DNA from: a bacterium
GTDB lineage: Bacteria > Planctomycetota > Planctomycetia > Isosphaerales > Isosphaeraceae
Assembly: GCA_016125085.1 (NCBI GenBank)
Contig: WGMM01000033.1
Coordinates: forward strand, 62,001 to 126,000
Reading direction: 5' to 3'
Length of the DNA: 64,000 bases
Under the pieces are notes generated by a model, which was not told where the DNA came from, made no database searches, and worked only from the letters and a program-made list of their open reading frames with translations. Made by a program: the position numbers and the translations under genes. Shown here piece after piece: positions 45,423-54,952 of this stretch (positions within the stretch are counted from its first letter, which is position 1; every line of letters begins with the position of its first letter).

Positions 45423-45887
45423 ATGGACATCGTCGAACCGTCGCCGCCTGACTTGAACGCCCCGGAAGCGAACCCGGCTCGCTACTTCATCTTCGTAATT
45501 CTCTGTCTGATCGTACTGGGCGGTATGTTGTGGACGGGCCTGCGCATTCCGCCACCGCCCCCGCCACCGGAGATCAAGGCCGATCCTGTGCTGGCCAGGG
45601 GTTACGAGGTCTACATGCGGCAATGTGTCGCGTGTCACGGTCTTCAGGGCAAAGGCGACGGCCCGCGTGCGATGTCAACACCCGTGAAACCCCGCAATCT
45701 CGTCGATGAGCCCTGGAAGTATGGCGAAGACGAAGCCGCCGTTACGAAAATCGTGAGGGAAGGCGGCCCGAACGGAGTCATGCCCGCTTTCGGAACGGCG
45801 CTGAATGCCGCTGAGTTGAAGGCGGTCGTGAAATATGTTCAGCGATTTCGCAAACGACTGGACTTGCAGCCAGTAGCCGTCGATTGA
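45423..45887 (+). CDS. Membrane-anchored mono-haem cytochrome c
   Basis: The 154-residue protein starts MDIVEPSPPD at 45423. One N-terminal transmembrane helix (YFIFVILCLIVLGGMLW) and a poly-proline linker (PPPPPPPE) precede a class I cytochrome c domain. The haem motif is CVACHG near residue 62 and the distal Met is probably in GVMPAFG near 122. It should carry electrons on the periplasmic side of the inner membrane, as in SoxX/cytochrome c6-like small anchored proteins; its partner complex is not known. A cyclase-repeat membrane protein gene follows 370 bases downstream in the same direction. Confidence 0.87.
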   Translation: MDIVEPSPPDLNAPEANPARYFIFVILCLIVLGGMLWTGLRIPPPPPPPEIKADPVLARGYEVYMRQCVACHGLQGKGDGPRAMSTPVKPRNLVDEPWKYGEDEAAVTKIVREGGPNGVMPAFGTALNAAELKAVVKYVQRFRKRLDLQPVAVD

Positions 45888-46256
45888 AACGGCCACCGCC
45901 GCGTATTCGGTCCGATTCGCACATGGATGATTCTGATGGTGGCTACGATCGTCAGGCTTGGGGTATCTCCTGAACGGGCCGACATTGGTGACGGTCGCTG
46001 AATCGTTGCTTGCGCTTCCCGGCCGATTGATCTTCGATCTTCCGCAAGTGGTGGCACAGACTCTGTGGATCCCCTGGTTTTTCCGCAGGTCCCGAAACGA
46101 TTTTCGCCCGGAAACGATTCGATACGAAGAATATGTCGATTCTTCGGTAACTCACTGTTGGTTGTGGCGCAACGCACGTTTAATATGGAAAGGAAAGAGC
46201 CGATATTCTTCGGTTCGCCAGCGTGAGCGGTCGATCCACTGGGGCGAGGTGATTTC
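45888..46256. other. Intergenic stretch upstream of the cyclase-repeat protein gene
   Basis: This 369-base stretch between two co-directional genes should hold the promoter of the cyclase-repeat gene. A short plus-strand frame with some hydrophobic residues crosses it (45958-46398) but overlaps the next gene out of frame and has no ribosome-binding site. Nothing else was recognised. Confidence 0.45.
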
Positions 46257-47873
46257 ATGGCCGAAGCGCCCGGGAACGATGCCGTCGCGGATGTGCTCAT
46301 TGATCCCGCAGGAGGGAGCTTGCCCGCAAGTCCGATCGACACATCGGTCGATCTCGACGCATCCGAGAGTCGAAGGCGTCGAATTCTGGCGGACCTGATG
46401 GCCCTTCTGGCCAGTGCTTTTGTTCATATCGCGCTGATCGTCCTGAGTCTGCTCGTTTATCTGAAAGTAACGGAAGAGAATCGCGGCCCTGGCTTCGTCG
46501 CCGGAACCGGCGGAATGGGCCAGCCGCTGGAAGTCCAGCGGATCGAGGGGCTCAACGAAGACCTGAATCTGGAAAACGCCCTCGCCGTGGATGCTGTCGC
46601 CCAGACTCTGCCTGCCGAGCGGCCGGTGATGGAGCCTGAAGTCACGCTGCGGCAGCCGGAAGTGCGGCCAGACCTGGTGGGAGCGACAAAATCGCCCGAG
46701 GCGAACGTTTCGCTGGAATCGCTCGTGGCCAGGCAATGGTCCAAAGCGGCACTTTCGTCGCGGACCCCCGGCATGAAGGCCGCACTGCTGAAAAGCGAAG
46801 GTGGCACGCCGGAAAGCGAAAAGGCCGTAGCCCGTGGCCTGGAATGGTTGGCGTCGCATCAGAACGAAGATGGGTCGTGGAGTTTGTCGCCTTCGACCAA
46901 ATGCGGGCATAGAGAATGCGGCAGCGTCAATGCCGAATCGCCGGAAACCGCGACGGCGCTGGCTCTTCTGCCATTTTTCGGAGCAGGGTATTTTCCCGGC
47001 GAAGAAGGCCCCTACGAAAAAACGGTCAGCAGGGCCCTGTCGTGGCTTCAGACAAGAGTAGACAAATCCGGGCGAGTTATCCCTGACAATGCTCCACGGC
47101 ACTTCCACATGTACGCCCATGCCATCGTGACGATTGCCCTGTGCGAAGCGACGGCCCTGAAACCCGACGGCGATTGGGCACCAGCGGCTCAAAGGGCGGC
47201 CCAGTACATCATCAATGCCCAGAACCGTGAAGACGGCGGTTGGCGATATTTCCCAGGGCAGGCAGGTGATACTTCGGTCTACGGCTGGCAGATCATGGCC
47301 CTTCGAAGCGCAAGAATCGCAGGAATGAACGTTCCCAAGTCGACGATGACTTTGTCCCGGCGCTGGCTGACGGCGTCTCGGGCCGCGACGGACGGCAGCC
47401 TTTACGCCTATCAGCCTGGCCGCTACGCGAGCCCGGTCATGACGGCTGAGGCGCTTCTTTGTCGGCAGCTTTTTGGCGATGGCCCCAAATCACGCGGAAT
47501 GGCACGTGGGACGGCGTCCGTACTCCAGCAGGCGACCAACTCGATGAGTTCCCGGAATTATTACTTCTGGTATTACGCCACCCAGCTCATGCATAACACG
47601 GGCGGCAAGACATGGTCGCGCTGGAACCCGCTCGTTCGAGAAAGGATCATCAGCGAGCAGATCGTCGATGCCGGGGCTGGCCATGCCATAGGCAGCTGGC
47701 AGCCGACGAATCCTGGATTCGACATGTGGGGCCGCACGGGCGGTCCGATCATGCAGACTTCTCTCGGGCTGCTCACGCTGGAAGTCTATTACCGGTATTT
47801 GCCAATGTATCAGGTCGCACCCGATCCCGAAAAATCGGAAGAATTGCCCCTTGGCCGTTCCGCTGACGATTGA
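46257..47873 (+). CDS. Membrane-anchored prenyltransferase/squalene-cyclase-like repeat protein
   Basis: The 538-residue protein has a basic region RRRRILADLMALL and one transmembrane helix at about 46-68 (FVHIALIVLSLLVYL). A low-complexity linker of 100 residues follows, and then an alpha-alpha barrel of cyclase-like repeats from about residue 185. These are visible as GLEWLASHQNEDGSWS, ALSWLQTRVDKSGRV and YIINAQNREDGGWRYFPG. No DXDD cyclase motif is present. GAGGTG precedes the start. Large families of such anchored repeat proteins are typical of planctomycetes; the function is not established. It may work with the cytochrome encoded upstream, as suggested by position only. Confidence 0.75.
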   Translation: MAEAPGNDAVADVLIDPAGGSLPASPIDTSVDLDASESRRRRILADLMALLASAFVHIALIVLSLLVYLKVTEENRGPGFVAGTGGMGQPLEVQRIEGLNEDLNLENALAVDAVAQTLPAERPVMEPEVTLRQPEVRPDLVGATKSPEANVSLESLVARQWSKAALSSRTPGMKAALLKSEGGTPESEKAVARGLEWLASHQNEDGSWSLSPSTKCGHRECGSVNAESPETATALALLPFFGAGYFPGEEGPYEKTVSRALSWLQTRVDKSGRVIPDNAPRHFHMYAHAIVTIALCEATALKPDGDWAPAAQRAAQYIINAQNREDGGWRYFPGQAGDTSVYGWQIMALRSARIAGMNVPKSTMTLSRRWLTASRAATDGSLYAYQPGRYASPVMTAEALLCRQLFGDGPKSRGMARGTASVLQQATNSMSSRNYYFWYYATQLMHNTGGKTWSRWNPLVRERIISEQIVDAGAGHAIGSWQPTNPGFDMWGRTGGPIMQTSLGLLTLEVYYRYLPMYQVAPDPEKSEELPLGRSADD

Positions 47874-47954
47874 AGATCGAACGCATGAAGCGACGGCCGG
47901 TCCGAGCATCGGCTTTCGCCGCGATTCGGCATTGCCGTTCCGCGTTTTGCGATC

Positions 47955-48695
47955 TCAGCGATGTCGGACGATCGGATACTCGTTCTTGTAAACGATCAAC
48001 ACTTCCAGGCCCATGGCTTTGGGCGTCGCCGCCTGAGGCACGGCATAGACGAGATCACCCTGACGGAGCTGGTCGGTCGTACCCACGACGATCCGGGTCA
48101 TGTTGAACGAACGGCCGTTGGCCGGGGCGACCTGCAGGATCTGGTTCGAGGGCGTGCCCAGCATCAGCGGCATGACGTTCACGACGGGAGCGACCATGTA
48201 GGTGATCAGCGGCATGTTCTGCATGGCCACGGCGGGCTGGCTCGGATACATCGACCAGAACTGGTTCATGGAGTCGAAGCCGAAGGTGTATGTGGCGTCA
48301 TACTGGCGCAGGATTCCGGCGTCGGTCGGCGTGAGAAAGCTGGGAGTCACGAACCCTCGCGCGGCACCTTCATAGACTTCGACGTTGTCGGTCAGGATGA
48401 CATTCACGGATGGGCTGGAGCCTTCGACTTCGACGAGAGCCGTGGGCGAAACCATCGAAGGTTGAATCGGCCAGCGGACGATGAACCGTCCGAGAGAATC
48501 TGCGGAAACGGGATACTGACGACCATCGGCCGTTTGGAGAACGATCCATTTGGGAGTTACGCTGAGCACTTCGGCCCAGCCTGGGCCTTCCAGTCCGAAA
48601 GCCGGCAGATCGACACCGCCCTGGGCCTGGACCTGGCGAGACGAATGGCTCATGATCGCCATGGAGAGGACGATCGAAACGATCAGTCGACGCAT
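47955..48695 (-). CDS. Exported protein of unknown function
   Basis: This 246-residue protein starts MRRLIVSIVLSMAIMSHS at 48695, with GGAG nine bases upstream; the signal peptide probably ends at VQAQ. The mature part is beta-rich (WAEVLSVTPKWIVLQTADG, FIVRWPIQPSM, VNVILTDNVEVYEG) and contains Met-rich stretches (MQNMPLITYM, MPLMLG). It has no Cys or recognised domain. An upstream open extension to 48941 has no signal-peptide character and was left out. It is 281 bases downstream of the porin-like gene on the same strand. Confidence 0.65.
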   Translation of the reverse strand: MRRLIVSIVLSMAIMSHSSRQVQAQGGVDLPAFGLEGPGWAEVLSVTPKWIVLQTADGRQYPVSADSLGRFIVRWPIQPSMVSPTALVEVEGSSPSVNVILTDNVEVYEGAARGFVTPSFLTPTDAGILRQYDATYTFGFDSMNQFWSMYPSQPAVAMQNMPLITYMVAPVVNVMPLMLGTPSNQILQVAPANGRSFNMTRIVVGTTDQLRQGDLVYAVPQAATPKAMGLEVLIVYKNEYPIVRHR

Positions 48696-48976
48696 GCCCA
48701 AACTCCGGTCTTCGAAGGACATTCGATCGATCGCGGAACGTCTGGCGTGTTTTCCGCCCGCATCCTCTTCCGCCAGCGATCGTCGTATCGTTCTATCGTC
48801 GCGGGTTTTCGTCATTCGGTCAACAGGATTCGAAACACCCTTCGCAGCTTTTTCGATCGCAGGAGAACATGACTCCCTGACTTCGACGATTTTGCCGCTG
48901 AACGTGATCGAAAACGAAACGACGGCCTGCCGAAGTCGCATGAACGCGATTCAGGCTTTCGAACCATCGTAAAGAA

Positions 48977-50893
48977 TCAGAAGTCCGTGACCATCTGCAG
49001 CATCACGATCGTGCCCGACTGGCCGATGCGATATGGCGTGAGCACGTTGTATGCCGGCGATCGATTCACCTGCATCGCTTCCGTCGAAATTCGCCAGTTG
49101 CGGCTGTCGCGAACGTACCAGTTCATGCCGCCGCCGTATTCGTTACCGCTTCCGAAAGGACCGGCGACGAGCGATGTCTTGGCATAAAGCTCCACACGTT
49201 TGGGAATCAGGGCGAAACTGGTCTGCAGATAACCGCCGGAATCGTAAACCCGGTTCAGACCCGGCAGGGGTTTGTCCGTGCGGAAATTATCGAGCCAGCG
49301 GAAGTAATATTCGCCTGAAAGGCTGAAACCCCGGTACTTCAGACCGGCGTCCATGGCCAGCATGCGATCGTCCGTCGCCAGCAGACTCACGCCTGGGGCG
49401 AGTGCACCTGGCAGGAAGATCGGAATCCCGTTCGAAAGTCGCAGGACCGTGTTTTCCGGATTCTCCAGCAGCGAACCGAGCAGCGGTTCACGGTCCTGCC
49501 GCGTGAAAAGGCCGGACCCGCCCAGCCGCACGACAGGGCTTTCATGAAACTCCGTGTCGGCGAATCCGGGGCCGAATGCCCCGAGCGGTTCCCACCAGAG
49601 CGAGCCGGCATAGGCCATTTGCGTCGATCGGCGATCGCCGAACTGGTCGAGCGAGTTGATCGCGTTGGAGATCATGCCGTAATAATGAAAGTCCTGGAGC
49701 GGTTCGCCCGTGATCCAGACGCCGGGGCTCATGCTCGGGCGAAAGAAGGTGGTCGCCATCGAACGATCGACCCCCAGCGTATTTTTGAACGACTCGAGCC
49801 ATTCACGCGATCCTGGCACTTTGTTGAAGCCGCCGTAAAGGCCGAAGGCTTTGTCGAACTGGAATCCGATCGTGCCGAGGAGATAAGTGATATTCACAGC
49901 CGAGGTTGTGGCCACGATCATCGAATATCTCAGCCTAGGGTCGATCGCGAACCCGCTGAACCCGATGTAGGCCCGGTTGACGTCGAACGTGCTGCGGTTG
50001 CTGACTTCGATCGGCTCGCGCAAGTTCCGCGGCTGCCAGTTTTCCACCTGCCGCGTGAATCCCGTGTAACGCTCCTGGGTAACGATATTGAGCTTGGCCG
50101 CGAAGGGCGTCTTTTTCGGATCTCTGGGGGCAACGAGGACAAAGCCGTTGTCGTAACGGCCGAAAAGGAAATCGCCGGGGGCAGAACTGGCGGCATTCGA
50201 ACTCGGTCCCAGGTCGCTTTTCGGAAGGGGCTGGAACAGAGGCGAAGCGGCCTGTTCGTGAAGCGGAACATCGACCGGCATGGCCGAGACCGAGCTTTCG
50301 GAAATCGAACCGCCAAAGGGCGGAATCGTCAGTTCAGGCAGAGCGAAGCCGGGCTGCACGGGAAGTGATTCGATGACCACATCCGCCAGGGGGCTGTCGT
50401 TCGCTCCCGCTGCGGCATCGCCATTCGTCATGGGTGGTGAAGCGACTTGCGGATTGACGTCAGTGAAAACGCCATCAGGACTCGGTGCGACAGGCCCATT
50501 GGGAGTAACCGACGTTTTGCCGACACCAGCGTCAGAAGCCGGTTGGGCGGAAGCCCCCGTCCTGGCTTCGAGTGCGCGGATGCGGCGGACGAGATCCTGG
50601 TTCGTTCGGGCCAGCTCTTCATTCTGTTGCCGAAGTCCTTCCAGGGCCCGCATCTGTTCCCGAACGGCCTGAGTCAGCGCTGAAATGTCGCTCTGGGCGG
50701 CATTCGATACGGTCGGTTCGGACGCACTGGGTTGTTGTTCCGTCGTCGATTTTTCCTGAGGAACCGGCGGTAATTTGAATTCTTCCGATGCGGAAATCCG
50801 AATCGATGCCAGGCACGAAAGGATCAAGATAAGGATCAGTCGTCGAATCACGAATGTCCGAATGAAGCGGGCTGGCGACCAGGTGGTGTTCAT
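48977..50893 (-). CDS. Outer-membrane porin-like beta-barrel with N-terminal coiled coil
   Basis: The 638-residue protein has a signal peptide (RLILILILSCLASIRISA). A coiled coil follows at about residues 70-110 (REQMRALEGLRQQNEELARTNQ-type heptads), then a Pro/Ser-rich linker. From about residue 245 there is a barrel with alternating aromatic strands (RYSMIVATTSAVN, FSLSGEYYFRWLDNF, VELYAKTSLVAG). It ends in Phe (MLQMVTDF), the C-terminal outer-membrane insertion signal. This architecture matches the phosphate-selective-porin-like (OprO/P) and coiled-coil-anchored porins of planctomycetes. The start MNTTWSPAR at 50893 was preferred over 50926 because GGTGAAG precedes it. Confidence 0.78.
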   Translation of the reverse strand: MNTTWSPARFIRTFVIRRLILILILSCLASIRISASEEFKLPPVPQEKSTTEQQPSASEPTVSNAAQSDISALTQAVREQMRALEGLRQQNEELARTNQDLVRRIRALEARTGASAQPASDAGVGKTSVTPNGPVAPSPDGVFTDVNPQVASPPMTNGDAAAGANDSPLADVVIESLPVQPGFALPELTIPPFGGSISESSVSAMPVDVPLHEQAASPLFQPLPKSDLGPSSNAASSAPGDFLFGRYDNGFVLVAPRDPKKTPFAAKLNIVTQERYTGFTRQVENWQPRNLREPIEVSNRSTFDVNRAYIGFSGFAIDPRLRYSMIVATTSAVNITYLLGTIGFQFDKAFGLYGGFNKVPGSREWLESFKNTLGVDRSMATTFFRPSMSPGVWITGEPLQDFHYYGMISNAINSLDQFGDRRSTQMAYAGSLWWEPLGAFGPGFADTEFHESPVVRLGGSGLFTRQDREPLLGSLLENPENTVLRLSNGIPIFLPGALAPGVSLLATDDRMLAMDAGLKYRGFSLSGEYYFRWLDNFRTDKPLPGLNRVYDSGGYLQTSFALIPKRVELYAKTSLVAGPFGSGNEYGGGMNWYVRDSRNWRISTEAMQVNRSPAYNVLTPYRIGQSGTIVMLQMVTDF

Positions 50894-51262
50894 GTCGACT
50901 TCACCGGGCGATTCGCTCTTTTCCATTGGCCGCTCTTACGCCGAAAGTGCGTCCGGGTCGACAGATCCATTAAGGAAATCATCGGTTCGATTCTGTCGAT
51001 CATTCAGGAAATTCCGGTTATGACGGAATTTCAGGGCAAAAGGTCGGCATGCCTGACTCCGTTTCGATCGAAAATTTCTGCCGGCTGGCTCGCGGGCGCG
51101 AGCGCATGTCGGAGAGCCGAGTCGCCGAATCCGTCGATGAATCAGGATGTCAGCCGCTGCGAACGTTCGTACAATACGAGTGATGCGGCATGACCCGATT
51201 GAGGATCGAACCGGGGTTATGAGTTCGGTCATGTCGCTCGAGACCGGGATCCCCGAAAACCG
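50894..51262. other. Intergenic stretch between divergent porin and kinase genes
   Basis: This 369-base stretch should hold both promoters. No clear -35/-10 pair, operator repeat or small gene was recognised by eye. Confidence 0.4.
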
Positions 51263-53005
51263 ATGACCCAGAAGTCGCGTGAACAATCCGGAGCAGATGC
51301 CTGGCCCGCGCGGGAAAGCAGCAAGAATTCTGGTGTTTTCGATCCGACGATCGGTCGGGTGATCGGTGATTTTCGAATCGAGGCACAGCTTGGCCAGGGC
51401 GGAATGGGGACGGTCTATCGAGGTCGGCAGTTGAGTCTGGATCGCCCCGTGGCCCTCAAGTTCCTGAAGTCCGGGCCTGGCAGCGATCCGAAAAGCATCG
51501 CCCGGTTCGAGGCCGAAGCCAGGGTCGCCGCGGCCCTGAATCACCCGAACGTGGTCGGGATTTACACACTTGGCAACTGCGATGGCCTGCCGTTCATCGC
51601 CATGGAGCTGGTTCCGGGGCGTAATCTGGGTCAGATCCTTGGGGATTGCCATGCCGCGGGTCTGGGGCCGCCGGGGCTTGAGGATTGCCTTTCGATCATG
51701 CGTCAGGCGACTGCCGGGATTCAGGCCGCGGCCGAGCTGGGGCTGGTTCACCGGGATATCAAGCCGGAAAACCTCATGCTCACGCCCCGGGGCGTCGTCA
51801 AGGTCGCAGATTTCGGTCTCGCCCGAGACCTTCGGCCCGGGGCCGGCTCGTTGACCGAAACCGGCTACACGCTCGGCACGCCACTTTATATGAGCCCTGA
51901 ACAGGTTCTGGGCCGACCGACTGACGCCCGCAGCGATCTTTATTCGCTGGGGATGACCTTCCACCATCTGCTCACGGGTCAGCCGCCGCTCTCGGCGGAG
52001 TCTCCCTATCTTCTTGGTATGAAACAGGTTCAGGAGCGACCGGACGATGTCAGGACGTTAAGGCCCGACTGCCCGGAGCCGATCGCACGGGTGATCATGG
52101 GCATGATCGAAAAACGGCCTGAAGACCGCCCTGCAAGCGCGGCGGCCGTGGCCGAAGTCCTCAGCGGTTTCGATTCCGGGAAGCCGGCGGTCGCACTGGC
52201 TGCCCAACTGATTCCGAGCGGCTTTGCGCTTGATGGTTCCCAGGTCGCGAAGGCTACCGAAGTCGTCGATCTTTCTGGACGCAAGGGGTACGAAACCGAA
52301 CTCGCTTCGACGGAAGTCTGGAGTTCGCGGGCGAGTCTCTTTTCACGTCGCGGCTTGCTGACATGGATCGGTTGGACGCTCCCTGTTGCAGCGATGGCAT
52401 TCGTCGCAGGTCGAGGCTATCGTCGTCGCATGAGTCGACGCGGGCAGGCCATCCCACCGGTCTGGCCACCGAGTCTGGACCTGGCCGACTGGTCGCGAAT
52501 TCCTCGGCGGGAGTCTCCAGAGAAGCAATATCGCCAGGCTCTCCTGTGGTCGGAAGGGTCTGACCGAATTGCCGCATGGCTGGCCGTTCCAGGTTATTTT
52601 TCCGAAGATCCGGACTGGTCCTGGCGGGCGTATGTCCAATTGAGTTCGCATCTTGTGAATACGGCGGATACGATCCGGCTCGTCTTGTTGAAGGACGGGG
52701 TCGGCCGGTGCGGCAGGGGCGTGGCTTTCGAGCACCTTGCGGATGTTCTGGGAGCGGCACTCGACGGTGCGGAAGGTAATGAGATCGGCATGCTCGAAAC
52801 GCTGCATCTCCATGTGAAAGAGGCGATGGATCCAGCGCTTGCCGAGTTGATTCTGGCGATTTTGGCGAATTACCGGGTTCGGGCAGGTGAGGAAACCATC
52901 GTTCCTGCACGAATGAATCGGTTGCAGTCGCAACTGATGGAGGTCTTGCGGATCGATCCGAAGATCCGTCCGATCGCCTTGCCCAATTCTGGCGTTACGC
53001 GCTGA
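51263..53005 (+). CDS. Membrane Ser/Thr protein kinase (Hanks type)
   Basis: The 580-residue protein has a complete N-terminal kinase domain (about 37-300). The glycine loop is LGQGGMGTVYRG, the ATP-binding Lys is in PVALKFL, the catalytic loop is HRDIKPENLML, the metal motif is DFGLA and the activation segment is GTPLYMSPEQ. Unlike many bacterial kinases it has no PASTA or other known sensor. A transmembrane helix near 370-395 (GLLTWIGWTLPVAAMAFVAG) is followed by about 180 unassigned residues outside the membrane. It lies just upstream of an FHA-GAF-SpoIIE phosphatase gene in the same direction, a plausible kinase-phosphatase pair. Confidence 0.9.
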   Translation: MTQKSREQSGADAWPARESSKNSGVFDPTIGRVIGDFRIEAQLGQGGMGTVYRGRQLSLDRPVALKFLKSGPGSDPKSIARFEAEARVAAALNHPNVVGIYTLGNCDGLPFIAMELVPGRNLGQILGDCHAAGLGPPGLEDCLSIMRQATAGIQAAAELGLVHRDIKPENLMLTPRGVVKVADFGLARDLRPGAGSLTETGYTLGTPLYMSPEQVLGRPTDARSDLYSLGMTFHHLLTGQPPLSAESPYLLGMKQVQERPDDVRTLRPDCPEPIARVIMGMIEKRPEDRPASAAAVAEVLSGFDSGKPAVALAAQLIPSGFALDGSQVAKATEVVDLSGRKGYETELASTEVWSSRASLFSRRGLLTWIGWTLPVAAMAFVAGRGYRRRMSRRGQAIPPVWPPSLDLADWSRIPRRESPEKQYRQALLWSEGSDRIAAWLAVPGYFSEDPDWSWRAYVQLSSHLVNTADTIRLVLLKDGVGRCGRGVAFEHLADVLGAALDGAEGNEIGMLETLHLHVKEAMDPALAELILAILANYRVRAGEETIVPARMNRLQSQLMEVLRIDPKIRPIALPNSGVTR

Positions 53006-53053
53006 CGAGCGGCAATTTTTTGCCGTTCTGCAATTCGCTTGCGATCCGGAACT

Positions 53054-53063
53054 GTGGTATAAA
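53054..53063 (+). promoter_or_regulatory. Possible extended -10 promoter of the FHA-GAF-SpoIIE gene
   Basis: GTGGTATAAA, an extended -10-like element, lies about 75 bases upstream of the chosen start and is almost the same as the element before the Rrf2 gene. No -35 was found. Confidence 0.3.
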
Positions 53064-53137
53064 CGATATCCGATCATCCGTCTCGGGGCCGAGTGGCGAT
53101 GGTCGAATCGAACGCATGGGGTACGGATCTGACCACA

Positions 53138-54904
53138 ATGGCTTACGTGAAATTACTGAATCAATCGGGCGTAAGGGAATTCGATCTCAACGACATGAAA
53201 CTCGTTGGCGGGCCGAAAGAAAAGAGAATCGGCCGCAATGCCGTCGATGGTATCCATACGGTCGGGATGGGCAGCAGCGGCGCTCACGGGGTGATCCGTT
53301 TCGACGGGCGCAATTTCACGATCGTCGACGAAGGCAGCAGAAACGGAACTTATCTCAAGCGGCGGCGAGGGGTTCCCGTTCGCGAAGAGCGTCTGGTGCT
53401 GGATCGGCCTTACGTTCTTCAACATGGTGACGAGCTGGAGCTGGGCAGGCCTGATCATTCCGGTCACCTGGACCGTATCCGGTTTTATGACGGGCCGATC
53501 GAGATTGGGCCGGATAATTCGTCGGCAGTCGAGAACCCGCAGGCCGAGATCGTACTCTCGGTGCTGGATCGGACCGATTCGGACAATCTGAGGGCGGCAT
53601 TCGACGGAATTCTCAAGATTTCCCGGATTCTGGCGACGCATCTTCAGATCGAGGAAATGGCCAAAGAGCTGATGGAGCAAATGCCCATCGTCTTTCCGAA
53701 GGGGCAGCGATTCATGCTGTTCGCGACGGTCCCCAACACCCGATTTCTCAGGCTTCTGGCCCGCAAGAGCAAGGGAAGACGCAAGCTGCTTTCCGGTGAC
53801 GAGGACGACGATCCGACCTATTCGAAGACGATCTACAGGCAGGTCGTGGAAGAACGAAGTGCCGTGATCTACACCGACATGGGCAACCAGAACATGGCCG
53901 CGTCGATCATGGAAATGGAAATCCGGTCCATCATCTGTGCCCCCGTCGAAGCGCCCGACGGTCGAGTGCTCGGTATGCTTCAGGTCGACACGGACCAGCG
54001 CGACCGCTTCATGAAAAGCGACCTGGACGTGCTGAAGGTCATCGCCCAGCAGGTCGGCGCTGCGATGCAGATGGCCGAACTGCACAGCATCGCTTTACTT
54101 CAGGCTCAAAGTCAGTCTGAAATGAAACATGCGGGCGAGATCGCGTCCATGTTCCTCCCGCGCGGCGTGCCCGTGGTGGAAGGCTTCGAATTCTGGGCGG
54201 ACTATCAGCCCTGCGAAGAAGTCGGCGGGGACTTCTACCACTTCACCAAAGTCGATTCCGACCGCCTGGCCATCGGCGTTTGCGATGTCGTCGGTCACGG
54301 CGTTTCAGCGGCCCTGATCATGGCGAACCTCTCCGGTGAACTCAAGAACATGATCCTGACCCAGCGTGACCCATGCGACACGCTCGAACGACTCGATGCG
54401 GTTTTCACTCCGATCCTCAACCCGCCGGATTCGCTGAATTGCCGGTTCTTCACGATCTCGTTGGCGTTTCTGAACGTCCATGACGGCACGATGCAGGTGA
54501 CCAATGGCGGCCACCCTTATCTCGTGATCCGTCGCGCCGACGGCAAGCTGGAGTTTCCCGATCGCGAACTCAGCGGCCGGGCGATCGCGATGGATTTCGG
54601 CGACGATTACAAAGAGCTGAACCGCTTCGAAACAGCCACGGTGAAGCTCAATCCAGGGGATGTCGCCGTCTACTACAGCGACGGCCTGATCGAAGCCGAC
54701 GATATTCATCGCAAGCCGTTCGGCGGTCTGGAAGACCTGCGCACCTTCGGTGACGTCGTCGCTCGAACCGAAGGCGGCCCGAAAGCCGTCGGCCAAGCGA
54801 TCATGAAACGATTCAAGGAATTCACCGCCGGAGCGAAGATCAGCGACGACGTCACGCTCGTCTGCTTCGGCCCGAAGCCCGACTTCCGCCCAGTCAGCGC
54901 GTGA
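53138..54904 (+). CDS. FHA-GAF-SpoIIE signalling phosphatase
   Basis: The 588-residue protein has three domains. The FHA domain (about 5-115) has KRIGRNAVDG, HGVIRFDG and DEGSRNGTYLK and binds phosphothreonine. The GAF domain (about 155-315) has MEIRSIICAPVE and LGMLQVDTD. The SpoIIE/PP2C-like phosphatase (about 345-585) has EVGGDFYH, GVCDVVGHGVSAAL, TNGGHPYLVI and YSDGLIEAD, whose Asp residues bind metal. It should dephosphorylate a partner protein after phospho-peptide docking, fitting the kinase encoded just upstream. The start was set at 53138 (MAYVKLL) because FHA proteins often begin there; ATG 53099 and GTG 53093 are alternatives. Confidence 0.87.
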   Translation: MAYVKLLNQSGVREFDLNDMKLVGGPKEKRIGRNAVDGIHTVGMGSSGAHGVIRFDGRNFTIVDEGSRNGTYLKRRRGVPVREERLVLDRPYVLQHGDELELGRPDHSGHLDRIRFYDGPIEIGPDNSSAVENPQAEIVLSVLDRTDSDNLRAAFDGILKISRILATHLQIEEMAKELMEQMPIVFPKGQRFMLFATVPNTRFLRLLARKSKGRRKLLSGDEDDDPTYSKTIYRQVVEERSAVIYTDMGNQNMAASIMEMEIRSIICAPVEAPDGRVLGMLQVDTDQRDRFMKSDLDVLKVIAQQVGAAMQMAELHSIALLQAQSQSEMKHAGEIASMFLPRGVPVVEGFEFWADYQPCEEVGGDFYHFTKVDSDRLAIGVCDVVGHGVSAALIMANLSGELKNMILTQRDPCDTLERLDAVFTPILNPPDSLNCRFFTISLAFLNVHDGTMQVTNGGHPYLVIRRADGKLEFPDRELSGRAIAMDFGDDYKELNRFETATVKLNPGDVAVYYSDGLIEADDIHRKPFGGLEDLRTFGDVVARTEGGPKAVGQAIMKRFKEFTAGAKISDDVTLVCFGPKPDFRPVSA

Positions 54905-54952
54905 TGTGGCCACTCCTTTCGCACCGATTCGCATGTACAGGTTTTCGGATTC

